DNA of 64,000 bases. Origin: Microbacterium luteolum (GTDB lineage Bacteria > Actinomycetota > Actinomycetes > Actinomycetales > Microbacteriaceae). Below are positions 10,668 through 19,238 of the stretch, one piece after another. How positions within the stretch are numbered: the stretch's first letter is position 1; the number at the start of each line of letters is the position of its first letter. The stretch covers positions 1,524,950 through 1,588,949 of the forward strand of contig NZ_BAAAUN010000001.1 in the NCBI RefSeq assembly GCF_039533965.1, read 5' to 3'. Position numbers and translations under genes: made by a program. The notes under the pieces are model-generated. The model was not told the DNA's origin and searched no databases. It saw only the letters and a list, made by a program, of their open reading frames with translations.

Positions 10668-11588
10668 GTGCCCGACTCCTCCCCTCTCGTCGTCTGCTTC
10701 GGTGAGGGCATGGTCTCCCTGGTCCCCGCCCTGGCCGCCCCGCTCGAGGACAGTCGCACCTTCCACCGCTCCCTCGCCGGCGCGGAGTGGAACACCGCGA
10801 TCGCGCTGGCATCGGCCGGCATCCGCACCGCCGTCGTCTCGCGCGTCGGCGACGACGGATTCGGGCGATTCCTCACGGCGGAGCTGCGCCGGCACGGCGT
10901 CGACGACGCCGCGGTGGAGATCGATCCGGATGCTCCGACCGGGCTCTACGTGAAGGAGCTCGCGCCTCGACCCGACGGCGCCGTCGACGGGACGATGCAC
11001 TACTACCGCGCGGGGTCCGCGGCGGCCGGCCTGTCGCCGCAGACGCTGGAGTCGCCCGCGGCATCCGCTCTTCTCGCCGAGGCCGCGCTCGTGCACACGT
11101 CCGGGATCACCCCGGCTCTCTCGCCGTCGGCGCGCGCCGCGCAGGAGTCGCTGTTCGCGGATCGCCGCCCCGACCGACTGCTCAGCTTCGACGTGAACTG
11201 GCGTCCGGCGCTGTGGCGCGGCCGCGAGGAGGAAGGCACGGCTCTGATCGCCGACTTCGCGCGCCGATCCGATGTCGTCTTCTGCTCGCGGCCCGACGCC
11301 GAGGCCGTGTTCGGGGCCGGCGATCCGGATCGGCTGCGCGCCCTGTTCCCGGAGCCCCGATACCTGCTGGTGACCGACCCGGGCGGCGCCGTGGCGTTCG
11401 ACGGTGCCGAGCGGGCGGAGAGTCCGGCCCTCGATGTCCCGGTCGTCGAGACGATCGGCGCCGGAGACGCGTTCGCCGCGGGTTTCCTCGCCGGCATCCT
11501 GACCGGCCTCTCGCTCGCGGGCAGCCTCGCACGCGGCCACCGCATCGCCACGCGCGCTCTCGCGAGCACTCGCGACCACGTCGACTGA
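10668..11588 (+). CDS. PfkB-family carbohydrate kinase
   Basis: Sugar kinase of 306 residues in the ribokinase/PfkB fold. Visible motifs are the N-terminal glycine motif region (FGEGMVSLVP, then GAEWNTAIALASAG), and the C-terminal signature ETIGAGDAFAAGFLAG, where the aspartate is the catalytic base and GAG forms the anion hole. Overall pattern is closest to 2-keto-3-deoxygluconate kinases (KdgK), but ligand-binding residues cannot be assigned with confidence. Start: GTG at 10668, with TAGTGT at 10655-10660 only 7 nt before it, suggesting a leaderless transcript; an in-frame GTG at 10644 is less likely. Divergent from the peptide transporter. Confidence 0.85.
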   Translation: MPDSSPLVVCFGEGMVSLVPALAAPLEDSRTFHRSLAGAEWNTAIALASAGIRTAVVSRVGDDGFGRFLTAELRRHGVDDAAVEIDPDAPTGLYVKELAPRPDGAVDGTMHYYRAGSAAAGLSPQTLESPAASALLAEAALVHTSGITPALSPSARAAQESLFADRRPDRLLSFDVNWRPALWRGREEEGTALIADFARRSDVVFCSRPDAEAVFGAGDPDRLRALFPEPRYLLVTDPGGAVAFDGAERAESPALDVPVVETIGAGDAFAAGFLAGILTGLSLAGSLARGHRIATRALASTRDHVD

Positions 11589-11596
11589 TCCGCGCC

Positions 11597-11842
11597 ACCC
11601 CGGTCGTTGAGCGAGCGCCAGCGAGACGAAACGCCCTACCCCGGTCGTTGAGCGAGCGCCAGCGAGACGAAACGCCCCACCCCGGTCGTTGAGCGAGCGC
11701 CAGCCAGACGAAACGCCCCACCCCGGTCGTTGAGCGAGCGCCAGCCAGACGAAACGCCCCACCCCGGTCGTTGAGCGAGCGCCAGCGAGACGAAACGCCC
11801 CACCCCGGTCGTTGAGCGAGCGCCAGCGAGACGAAACGCCCT
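11597..11842 (+). repeat. six tandem 41-bp repeats
   Basis: Six head-to-tail copies of a 41-bp unit begin at 11597, 11638, 11679, 11720, 11761 and 11802. The core reads GGTCGTTGAGCGAGCG, then CCAGCGAGACGAAACGCC. Units 3 and 4 share one change (CCAGCCAGACG in place of CCAGCGAGACG), and a few bases vary at the unit junctions (CCCT against CCCC). No spacers of unique sequence exist, so this is not a CRISPR array. Related copies in the opposite orientation occur at about 12175-12266, on the other side of the GIY-YIG gene. Confidence 0.95.
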
Positions 11843-12128
11843 AGCCAGCAGCCCGCGTCCGGGCGCTCCAGCCGATGACGGCATCCAGACCGCCTGCAAT
11901 GAAGGCGGCGCGCTTCGCATGGCTCCAGCCCTGCAGCCGCTTCTCCCAGGCGAAGGCCTCGTCGATGCGGGAGAACTCTCCGCTCCATGCCAGCTCCACC
12001 GGCAGACGTCGCTTCGTGTACGCGCTCCCCATGCCCTGCTGGTGTTGGACGAGCCGCCGATCGAGGTCGCGAGTGCTCCCGACGTAGAACGTGCCATCGG
12101 AGCACCGAAGAATGTAGACATAGCCCAT
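11841..12128 (-). CDS. GIY-YIG nuclease-domain protein
   Basis: Small protein of 95 residues made of a single GIY-YIG domain of the UPF0213/YhbQ-like kind. The motif pair appears as YVYILRC (GIY position) and FYVGSTRDLDRRLVQH (YVG for YIG, with the catalytic arginine in the following helix), and later the conserved glutamate in AFAWEKRLQGW. The ATG at 12128 was chosen because TAAGTT lies 7 nt upstream (12136-12141), the leaderless pattern seen elsewhere here; a GTG at 12158 adds ten residues. The stop codon overlaps the last base pairs of the tandem array. Function in this organism is unknown. Confidence 0.85.
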   Translation of the reverse strand: MGYVYILRCSDGTFYVGSTRDLDRRLVQHQQGMGSAYTKRRLPVELAWSGEFSRIDEAFAWEKRLQGWSHAKRAAFIAGGLDAVIGWSARTRAAG

Positions 12129-12174
12129 GCCTGAGAACTTAGGAGCGGATGCCGACACTCAGGTCGAGCGACGA

Positions 12175-12266
12175 AACCGCGTTTCGTCTCGTCGCTGGCG
12201 CTCCTCGCTCAACGACCGGGGGACGTGCGACGGCGCTCCTCGCTCAACGACCGGGGGACGTGCGGC
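12175..12266 (-). repeat. inverted, diverged copies of the 41-bp repeat
   Basis: Reading on the minus strand, sequence resembling the 41-bp unit occurs here twice: a near-complete copy (about 12181-12221, with small insertions) and a partial one (about 12232-12259). The two share a 35-bp period starting at 12197 and 12232. They lie in the opposite orientation to the array at 11597-11842. The second copy supplies the stop codon of the RpiR-type regulator. Confidence 0.8.
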
Positions 12267-13122
12267 GGCGCGCCGCGGCCGCGTCGTGCGTGAGCTGGAG
12301 CGGCACGGCCACGGGCTCGCCGCGGTGCTGCACGACGCGGACGAACAGCACGTCGACCAGCGCCAGCTGGGCGATGCGGCTCGACATCGCCGCCATCCGG
12401 AACGGCGACTCGTGCGCGTGAGTGAGAAGCACCACGTCGGCGACCAGGGCGAGGGACGAGTCGACCACGCTCGTGACCGCGACGACGAGCGCGCCGGCGT
12501 CTCGCGCCACCTCGAGCGCCCGAAGCGTCTCCAGGGTCTCCCCGCTATGAGAGAACGCGATCGCGACGTCGTCGCTCGTGCGCAGCGACGCCGTGGTCAC
12601 CGCCAGATGCGGATCGGGTGAGTGCGACACCGAGCAGCCGATGCGAGACAGCTTCAGCTGCAGGTCCTGCGCGGTCAGGGACGAGGCGGCCTGCCCGAAC
12701 AGGTCGATGTGCCGGGCGGCGACCACGGCCCTCGCGACGCGATCGATTCCGGCCGCATCGATCGCCAGCGCGGTCTTCTCGATCGCGTCGATCTCCATCG
12801 CGGCGAGCTTCGCCGCGATGGCGGCGGGCTCGTCCTCGGGGTCGATCGTCGTGCTGTCGAGCCCGAACCGCGCCTGCTGCGCCTGGGCGAGCGTGACCGT
12901 GCGCGCGACCGCGACCCGCAGCTCCCGGTACCCGCTGTACCCCAGCGTCTGCGCGAAGCGCGCGACGGTCGACAACGACGTGCGACACAGCTTCGCGAGA
13001 TCGTTGATCGCGAGATCGATCACGAGCGTCGGGTCGCCCAGGATGGTCTCCGCGACGCGCGCCTCGGCAGCGCTCAGCTTCGGCAGCGAGCGGCGCACCA
13101 GTGCGAGAACGTCGGCGTCCAT
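12244..13122 (-). CDS. MurR/RpiR-family transcriptional regulator
   Basis: Regulator of 292 residues. The N-terminal RpiR helix-turn-helix (about residues 1-77) includes LSAAEARVAETIL and LCRTSLSTVARFAQTLGYSGYRELR, and the C-terminal SIS domain (about residues 120-250) would bind a phosphosugar (for example SHSGETLETLRALEVARDAGALVVAVTS). It is the last gene of the sugar-import operon and probably senses a phosphorylated sugar derived from the imported substrate. The start is 14 nt after the GH3 stop. Its stop codon lies inside a diverged copy of the 41-bp repeat, so its last residues (RTSPGR) are encoded by repeat DNA. Confidence 0.88.
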   Translation of the reverse strand: MDADVLALVRRSLPKLSAAEARVAETILGDPTLVIDLAINDLAKLCRTSLSTVARFAQTLGYSGYRELRVAVARTVTLAQAQQARFGLDSTTIDPEDEPAAIAAKLAAMEIDAIEKTALAIDAAGIDRVARAVVAARHIDLFGQAASSLTAQDLQLKLSRIGCSVSHSPDPHLAVTTASLRTSDDVAIAFSHSGETLETLRALEVARDAGALVVAVTSVVDSSLALVADVVLLTHAHESPFRMAAMSSRIAQLALVDVLFVRVVQHRGEPVAVPLQLTHDAAAARRRTSPGR

Positions 13123-13136
13123 CGGCGGAACCCGCC

Positions 13137-14648
13137 TCAGCCGGCGGCGGCGACCCTCTCGGGCGGAGCGGTGCGCCCCAACAGCGTCTCCCGGGCGATC
13201 TGTGCGCCCAGCCGGCTCGCTGCGGCGACCTCGATGGTCGGCAGGGGCAGCGGATGCCGGGCGGGCAGGCCGACGTTCACGACGACCGCGTGAGGGTCGC
13301 GCACGGCAGCGCGTTCCACGAGGGCGCGCTGCGCGGCATCCGCGTCCGGCCGGTCGATCAGGAGAACGGTGGTCCCGTTGGCCGTGGCGGCCTCGTCCAG
13401 GACCCGGTCCTGCTCGGCCACAGGATTGCTCGCGACGTCGAGGCGCACGCGGAAACCGTCCGCGGCGAGAGCACCGGACACGTAGCCGGCGGCGCTGTCG
13501 ACCGCGAGCGAGGAGCGGCGGCGCGCGTCGACCACCGCGAGTCCGGATGCGGCCGTCGGCGCGTCACCGGTGAACGAGACGACGCGACGGACGATCTCGG
13601 CCGCGTCGAACTCCTCGGTCGTCTCCTGCTGCCCGTCCGCAGCGTTCCTGAGCCGGGCGGCGAGCACCGCGACCCGTCGGGCGGCTTCTTCGACGCGCTC
13701 CCGGGACAGCGACCCGTCGCGCAGAGCGGCGACGATCCCGTCACGGGCCGCGAGGAAGTCCCGCAGGTCCTGGTCGGGGAGCGCGGCGGCGCCGGGATTG
13801 GTCGGGTTGCCGATGCAGAGGAGGTCCGCGCCCGCTGCGAGCGCGAGAGCGGCTCCGCCGCCGATGCCGACGGTCTCCCGGATCGCGGCCATGTCGAGGG
13901 CATCCGTGATGATCACGCCGTCGAAGCCCCACTCCCGGAGCATCCCCAGCACGCGGGGGTTCAGGGTCGCCGGCGTCTCGCCCCAGGCGGGGACGACGAT
14001 GTGCGCCGTCATGACGGCATCCACTCCGGCCTCGATCGCGGCGCGGAAGGGCTCGAGGTGCACGCGCTCGAACTCCTCGAGGTCGAGGGAGATCTCGGGC
14101 AGCGCGTGATGCGAGTCGACGTGCGTGTCGCCGTGACCCGGGAAGTGCTTGACGCACGCGGCGACCGCGCCGTCCTGGATGCCGTCGACCGTCGCGACGA
14201 CGTGACGCGAGACGAGCTCCTCATCCGCACCGAAGGCGCGCACCCCGATGACCGGATTGGTCGGGTCGGTGTTGACGTCGGCGACCGGTCCGAGGATGAC
14301 ATTCGCCCCGATGGCGCGCACGCGCCGGGCGAGTTCTGCCCCGGTCCGCTCGGTGGCGATCAGGTCGTCGAGCAGGCCCAGCTGTGCGGCTCCGGGAACG
14401 GTCGAGCCGGAGGCGGACTCCAGCCGGGTGACGCTCCCGCCCTCCTCGTCGATGCCGATCAGGGCGTCGGGGTTGGCTGCGAGGATCTCGTCGCTGAGGG
14501 CGAGGAGCCCGTCGCCGACGTTCTGCCCGAAGTAGACCACACCGGCGAGACCGTCGCGCAGCTCGTCGAGGAGCCAGGCCGGAGCCGCGGTCCCGAGGAA
14601 TCCGGGCCAGAGCACGCCCTTGGCGAGACGCTCGAGGTCGGAGCTCAT
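13137..14648 (-). CDS. glycoside hydrolase family 3 enzyme, NagZ-like (beta-N-acetylglucosaminidase or phosphorylase)
   Basis: Protein of 503 residues with a GH3 N-terminal barrel and a further C-terminal domain of about 170 residues. The NagZ signature KHFPGHGDTHVDSH is present (about residues 163-176), carrying the Asp-His pair that distinguishes N-acetylglucosaminidases from other GH3 enzymes. No signal peptide is seen, so it acts in the cytoplasm on imported saccharide. Two-domain NagZ relatives in actinobacteria include enzymes that use phosphate instead of water, and this protein has that size. Start at 14648 overlaps the permease stop (ATGA). Substrate, probably a GlcNAc-containing saccharide, is inferred from motif and operon. 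Confidence 0.88.
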   Translation of the reverse strand: MSSDLERLAKGVLWPGFLGTAAPAWLLDELRDGLAGVVYFGQNVGDGLLALSDEILAANPDALIGIDEEGGSVTRLESASGSTVPGAAQLGLLDDLIATERTGAELARRVRAIGANVILGPVADVNTDPTNPVIGVRAFGADEELVSRHVVATVDGIQDGAVAACVKHFPGHGDTHVDSHHALPEISLDLEEFERVHLEPFRAAIEAGVDAVMTAHIVVPAWGETPATLNPRVLGMLREWGFDGVIITDALDMAAIRETVGIGGGAALALAAGADLLCIGNPTNPGAAALPDQDLRDFLAARDGIVAALRDGSLSRERVEEAARRVAVLAARLRNAADGQQETTEEFDAAEIVRRVVSFTGDAPTAASGLAVVDARRRSSLAVDSAAGYVSGALAADGFRVRLDVASNPVAEQDRVLDEAATANGTTVLLIDRPDADAAQRALVERAAVRDPHAVVVNVGLPARHPLPLPTIEVAAASRLGAQIARETLLGRTAPPERVAAAG

Positions 14649-15478
14649 CCCTTCACCGCCCCCGCGACCATGCCGGAGGCCAGTCGACGCTGAACGATCA
14701 CGAAGAAGATCATGACAGGAACCGTGATGATCGTCGAGGCGGCCATGATGCTCCCCCAGTCGTTCGAGAACAGGCCGAAGAACGACTTCAGGCCGATCGA
14801 CACCGTGTACTGGTCGGTCTCGGCGCCGAGGATCGTCATGGCGAAGATGAACTCGTTCCACGCCGTGATGAAACTGAAGATGCTGGTCGCGACGAGGCCG
14901 GGCATCACCAGGGGCAGCAGGATCGAGCGGAACATGCGCCACCAGCTCGCCCCGTCGATGTACGCGGCCTCTTCGAGCTCGACGGGCACCGCGGCGACGA
15001 AGCCGCGCAGCATCCAGATGCCGAACGCGAGCGACAGGGCGATGTAGACGATCATCAGGCCGAGGATGCTGTTCAGCAGGCCGAGGCTCTTCACCTGGAG
15101 GAAAAGCGGGATCACGAGCGCCTCGAGAGGCACCATCTGCACGACGAGGATCATCATGAGCACCGTGGTGCGGAACTTGAAGCGGAAGCGCGCCACGGCG
15201 ACCGCCGCCAGCAGGCAGACGAGAGCGCTGACGAGGACGGTGACGAGGGCGACGATCGCGGAGTTGCGCAGGAAGGTGCCGAAGCCGCCCTCATTGAGCA
15301 CGAACGCGAAGTTGTCGAAGGTGAACTCCTGCGGGAGCAGCGACTGCCCGCCGCTGGACGCCTTCTTGTCGAAGGCGCTGGAGACCATCCAGTACACCGG
15401 GAACAGCGTGAAGATGAGGACCGCGGCGACCGCGATGCCGATGCCGATGCGGGACCGGAGCGAAGCGCGCGGGTTCAC
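14645..15478 (-). CDS. carbohydrate ABC transporter permease (MalG family)
   Basis: Permease of 277 residues with six predicted membrane helices. The first lies at about residues 12-32 (GIGIAVAAVLIFTLFPVYWM). The coupling loop is EAAYIDGASWWRMFRSILLPL, the standard EAA motif that docks to the ATPase. Start is GTG at 15478, overlapping the previous permease stop (GTGA). It forms a heterodimer with the MalF-type permease. No ATPase gene is present in the operon, so a shared MsiK-type ATPase elsewhere in the genome must serve it. Confidence 0.92.
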   Translation of the reverse strand: MNPRASLRSRIGIGIAVAAVLIFTLFPVYWMVSSAFDKKASSGGQSLLPQEFTFDNFAFVLNEGGFGTFLRNSAIVALVTVLVSALVCLLAAVAVARFRFKFRTTVLMMILVVQMVPLEALVIPLFLQVKSLGLLNSILGLMIVYIALSLAFGIWMLRGFVAAVPVELEEAAYIDGASWWRMFRSILLPLVMPGLVATSIFSFITAWNEFIFAMTILGAETDQYTVSIGLKSFFGLFSNDWGSIMAASTIITVPVMIFFVIVQRRLASGMVAGAVKG

Positions 15479-16452
15479 AGCTCGTCCTCCTTCATGAGGG
15501 AGCGGATGTAGACGATCGTGATGCCGATCAGAACGAGCGTCAGCAGCACCGCGAGCGCGGCACCGAAGCCGTACCGGTTCTGGCCGAACGACTCGACGTA
15601 CGACCAGACGCCGAGGTTGAGCACGGAGCGGTTCCCGCCGCTTCCACCCGGCATCAGGTAGACCTGCGCGAACACCTTGAAGTCCCAGATGGTCGACAGG
15701 ATGATCACGACCGAGAACACCGGCTTGAGCGTCGGGAAGATGATCTTCCAGAAACGGCGCCAGGCGCCGGCGCCGTCGAGGGCTGCGGCTTCGAGCATCT
15801 CCTTCGAGACGCCGAGGAGACCCGCGAGCACCGTGATGGCGACGAACGGGAAGCCGTGGTGCACGACGTTGAGGAGCACGATCGCGTAGAACGACCACTG
15901 GTTCGTGAACCAGTTGACCGAGCCGTCCATGAGACCGAGGTCCTTGAGCACGGAGTTGAAGATGCCGCGGTCGGCATCGAAGATGAAGGTCCAGACGTAG
16001 GTGCCGGTCACGGCGGGCATTGCCCACGCGACCATGATGCAGCTCGACACGATGACACGCCACGTTGTGCCGAGACGGGCCAGCAGCAGGGCGACGAGCG
16101 TGCCCACCGCCACGGTGACGAAGACCGCGACGGCCGCGAAGCCGACCGTGTTGGGCAGCACCACCGTCCAGAGAGTCGGGTTGGTGAGCGCCTCGGCGTA
16201 GTTCTCGAGACCGATCCAGTTGTTCTCGCCCGTGTTGATCTCGCGCAGGCCGTAGTCCTGCAGCGAGTAGATGACGACCTGGACGAGCGGCCAGAGCATG
16301 AGCACCGCGAGGATGATCAGCCCGGGAGCGAGGAGGAGCCAGGGGCGGGCCTTGAGGAGCGAGATGCCTCGCCCCTGCCGGCCGCCGCCGACCACGGAGG
16401 CGGAGGTGGACTCCGCCTTCGTGGCCGGCAGTGGCGCTTGCACCATCGACAT
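15475..16452 (-). CDS. carbohydrate ABC transporter permease (MalF family)
   Basis: Permease of 325 residues. A polar N terminus of about 35 residues precedes six helices, the first being PWLLLAPGLIILAVLMLWPL. The family EAA loop is EMLEAAALDGAGAWRRFWKIIFPTL, near residue 220. It lies 15 nt after the substrate-binding lipoprotein gene and overlaps the MalG-type gene by 4 nt, so the three are one operon. Confidence 0.92.
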   Translation of the reverse strand: MSMVQAPLPATKAESTSASVVGGGRQGRGISLLKARPWLLLAPGLIILAVLMLWPLVQVVIYSLQDYGLREINTGENNWIGLENYAEALTNPTLWTVVLPNTVGFAAVAVFVTVAVGTLVALLLARLGTTWRVIVSSCIMVAWAMPAVTGTYVWTFIFDADRGIFNSVLKDLGLMDGSVNWFTNQWSFYAIVLLNVVHHGFPFVAITVLAGLLGVSKEMLEAAALDGAGAWRRFWKIIFPTLKPVFSVVIILSTIWDFKVFAQVYLMPGGSGGNRSVLNLGVWSYVESFGQNRYGFGAALAVLLTLVLIGITIVYIRSLMKEDEL

Positions 16453-16467
16453 GGAAGGGATGCTTCC

Positions 16468-17757
16468 TTACTGGTTGAGCAGTTCGGTCATCTCGGCGGC
16501 GGCGTCCTTCGTCGCGGTCGCGACGTCCTTCTGCCCGCTGAGGATGGCCTGGATCATGGCGTTGGTCGTCTTCTTCGCCTGGACGGCTCCGAAGTTCGGC
16601 GTGACCGGGACGGATGCTCCGCCGTCGACCATCTGCTCGGCGAACGGTGCGACGAGCGGGTCGGTCGAGGCCAGGGCCTCCTCCATCGCGGACTGGACGC
16701 CCGGGAAGTAGCCCGTCTCCTTCGACCACTGCTCGGCGAACTCACCGGTGGTCATGAGCTTGACGAACTCCCACGCGAGGTCGGCGTTCTTCGTGGTGTT
16801 GAAGACCGACAGGTGCGATCCGCCGAGCACGGACGGAGCGATGCCGCCGTCCTCGCCGGGGATGACCGCCGCGCCGATCTTGCCCTCGAGGTCGGGGTTC
16901 GCCTCGATGAGCGCCTTCGGCGTCCACGAGCCGGAGAGCATCATGGCGACGTTGCCCTGCGTGAACGCGTCGCGCAGGTCGGTCTCCTTCCAGGTGGTGG
17001 CACCGGCGGACGAGAAGCCGTGCTGCGTCGCGAGGCCCGTGTAGAACTCGATGCCGGCCTGCGACTCCTTGCTGTCGAGCTCGCTGGTCCATTCGCCGCC
17101 GTCCTGCGTGGCGATCTCTCCGCCCGCGCCCCAGACCCAGGGGTAGACCTGGAACTCGGCGTCGCCGGCGACGGGGAACGGGAGCATCTCGGGCTTCGCG
17201 GCCTTGATGGCCTCGCCCGCCGTGACGATGTCGTCCCACGTCTTCGGAGCCTCGAGCCCGAGCTCCTCGAACACGTCGGTGCGGTAGACGATCGAGCGGA
17301 CGCCGGCGTACCACGGCATGCCGTAGAGCTCGTCGTCATAGGTGCCGGCGACCGCGAGGCCCTCGACGAGGTCGTCGCGCAGGCCCTTCTCGGAGTCGAC
17401 GTACTCGTCGAGCGGCTCGAGCGCGCCCGCGTCGGCGAACTCGGCGGTCCAGGTGGTGCCCGTCTCTGCGATGTCGGGGGTCGTGCCGCCGGCGATGGAG
17501 GTCACGAAGCGATCGTGGGCGTCGGCCCACTGGATCTCCTCGATGGTGACCTTCGCCCCGGTCTCCTCTTCGAAGGCCTCGGAGACCTTGTCGTAGAAGG
17601 CGGTCGCGTCGGGGTTGGTGCCCTTCATGATCCAGACGGTGAGTTCCTGGCCCTCTCCGTCGGTGCCGCCGCTCTCGGTGGCACCGCCGGCGCAGGCTGC
17701 CAGGCCGAGCGTGGCCGCGGCGCCCAGCGCCACGACCGGAAGAATGCGCTTGTGCAT
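16468..17757 (-). CDS. sugar ABC transporter substrate-binding lipoprotein (family 1, MalE type)
   Basis: Lipoprotein of 429 residues. The N terminus MHKRILPVVALGAAATLGLAAC shows a signal peptide with lipobox LAAC. Family-1 solute-binding features follow (KVTIEEIQWADAHDRF, and the W-rich C-terminal lobe). The start at 17757 is preceded by GAGGAG; an earlier in-frame start at 17826 is not needed. It captures the sugar outside the cell and delivers it to the two permeases. Presence of a NagZ-like GH3 enzyme and a MurR/RpiR regulator in the operon suggests an amino-sugar oligosaccharide. Confidence 0.92.
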   Translation of the reverse strand: MHKRILPVVALGAAATLGLAACAGGATESGGTDGEGQELTVWIMKGTNPDATAFYDKVSEAFEEETGAKVTIEEIQWADAHDRFVTSIAGGTTPDIAETGTTWTAEFADAGALEPLDEYVDSEKGLRDDLVEGLAVAGTYDDELYGMPWYAGVRSIVYRTDVFEELGLEAPKTWDDIVTAGEAIKAAKPEMLPFPVAGDAEFQVYPWVWGAGGEIATQDGGEWTSELDSKESQAGIEFYTGLATQHGFSSAGATTWKETDLRDAFTQGNVAMMLSGSWTPKALIEANPDLEGKIGAAVIPGEDGGIAPSVLGGSHLSVFNTTKNADLAWEFVKLMTTGEFAEQWSKETGYFPGVQSAMEEALASTDPLVAPFAEQMVDGGASVPVTPNFGAVQAKKTTNAMIQAILSGQKDVATATKDAAAEMTELLNQ

Positions 17758-17817
17758 CAGGGATCTCCTCTTCGAAATTGCTCCTGGCGGGCATCGGATG
17801 CTCACCTGGTAGGAAAA

Positions 17818-17846
17818 AGTATCCACGACTAACTAATTCGCTGCAA
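17818..17846 (-). promoter_or_regulatory. promoter of the sugar-import operon
   Basis: On the minus strand TTGCAG (17841-17846), 17 nt, GATACT (17818-17823). Transcription would start near 17811, about 54 nt before the lipoprotein gene. I could not identify a convincing RpiR operator here. Confidence 0.55.
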
Positions 17847-17935
17847 GTTCCTCTCACAATCGTCATGCGCCCGTAACATCGGGCTTCCCTGCCGGTTCTC
17901 GGCTGCCCGTGCACTGCCGTGGGTATGCTCGCCGG

Positions 17936-19207
17936 ATGCCCAGACGCACTCGAGACAGCGACCGATCCCGGGTCGCCCGCCACGCAGACACGCGCACCCG
18001 CGGCACCGCCTCCCGGTTCCTGAAGGTCACCGGCATCGTGGTGGCCATCGTCCTCACGTCGGCCCTGGCCGTCGCCGCATTCGTCGTCGTGGACCTGGTC
18101 AACCGCATGGGCGACGGCGCTGTGACCCTGGAGGATGCTCCGCAGGTCGAGCCGCCCACGATCGACGCCTACCCCGGCGAATTCAGCATGCTCATCGTCG
18201 GCACCGACGAATGCGGAGAGGTCTCGACGGGCCTTCTCGGCGAGCGCTGCTCGGAAGCGGACGGGGGTGTGCTGAACGACGTCAACCTGCTCGTGCACGT
18301 CTCCGCCGAGCCGCGGAACGTCACCGTCGTGTCCTTCCCCCGCGACCTCATGATGTCGACGCCGGAGTGCACCCTGACGGACGGATCGATCGCCTCGGCC
18401 ACCGACTACTCCGCAATCAACGAGATCTACCAGCGCGCAGGCCTCTCCTGCGTCGCGAAGAGCGTCACCGACCTGACGGGCATCGACATCCCGTTCGCCG
18501 CCAAGATCGGTTTCGACGGCGTGATGGAGGTCACCGATGCGATCGGCGGCGTCGAGGTCTGCATCGGCGGCGAAGGCATCCGCGATGAGCAGACCGGCAT
18601 CGACTGGCCCGCCGGCATGCGCTCGGTGTCGGGCATCGAGGCCCTGCAGTTCATCCGCACCCGACACGGTGTCGGCGACGGCAGCGACCTCGCACGGATC
18701 TCCAACCAGCAGCAGTACATGTCGCGACTGATCCAGAAGATCATGAGCGACGAGGTCCTCACCGATCCCGCCAAGGTGCTCGGCCTCGCGAACACCGTCG
18801 TCGACAACATCGAACCCAGCGACGAGCTCTCGAATCCCATCCGCCTGGCCCAGTTGGCCATCTCGATCAAGGACGTGCCCTTCTCGGACTTCGCATTCCT
18901 GCAGTATCCGGTCTTCGTCGACCCGGATGACGAGGACCGACGGGTGCCCGACTACGACGCAGCCGAGACGATCTGGGCCGCACTTCGCGCCGGGCAGGCC
19001 GTGCAGATCACCGGCGACGTGACGACGAACGAGGGAGTCGAACTCGTGGACCCCGCACCGGGGACAGAAGAGGAGGCGCCGCAGACCGAGACGCCGTCGA
19101 CCGACGCGCCGGCCACCGATGCTCCTGCTCCTCGAGCCGAGCTCGACCCGAGCATCTCCGGTCAGACCGCGGATCAGGAGACCTGCGCGAACGGCAGACA
19201 GAACTGA
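17936..19207 (+). CDS. LytR-CpsA-Psr (LCP) family cell-wall glycopolymer ligase
   Basis: Protein of 423 residues: a basic cytoplasmic N terminus, one membrane helix (about residues 31-54, VTGIVVAIVLTSALAVAAFVV), then an extracellular LCP domain. Conserved LCP segments include DVNLLVHV, VVSFPRDLMM, INEIYQRAG, GGVEVCI and GIEALQFIRTRHG with the arginines that bind the pyrophosphate lipid. LCP proteins transfer undecaprenyl-linked polymers onto peptidoglycan. The tail (about residues 370-423) is Pro/Thr/Glu rich and probably disordered. The ATG at 17936 follows TATGCT (17924-17929) by 6 nt, pointing to a leaderless mRNA. Confidence 0.9.
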   Translation: MPRRTRDSDRSRVARHADTRTRGTASRFLKVTGIVVAIVLTSALAVAAFVVVDLVNRMGDGAVTLEDAPQVEPPTIDAYPGEFSMLIVGTDECGEVSTGLLGERCSEADGGVLNDVNLLVHVSAEPRNVTVVSFPRDLMMSTPECTLTDGSIASATDYSAINEIYQRAGLSCVAKSVTDLTGIDIPFAAKIGFDGVMEVTDAIGGVEVCIGGEGIRDEQTGIDWPAGMRSVSGIEALQFIRTRHGVGDGSDLARISNQQQYMSRLIQKIMSDEVLTDPAKVLGLANTVVDNIEPSDELSNPIRLAQLAISIKDVPFSDFAFLQYPVFVDPDDEDRRVPDYDAAETIWAALRAGQAVQITGDVTTNEGVELVDPAPGTEEEAPQTETPSTDAPATDAPAPRAELDPSISGQTADQETCANGRQN

Positions 19208-19238
19208 CCGCCGCGCGTGCGGGCGTAGGCTCGTGCGC

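Noticed and set aside
11597..11842. CRISPR array
   Set aside because: The 41-bp units are directly joined without unique spacers, and no cas genes are near.
13101..14693. Plus-strand frame opposite the GH3 gene
   Set aside because: Shadow frame; the GH3 enzyme with its NagZ signature is encoded on the minus strand.
14645..16729. One long 694-residue minus-strand protein covering two permeases
   Set aside because: Only the last 277 residues look like a protein (MalG family); the rest is an out-of-frame reading of the MalF and receptor genes.
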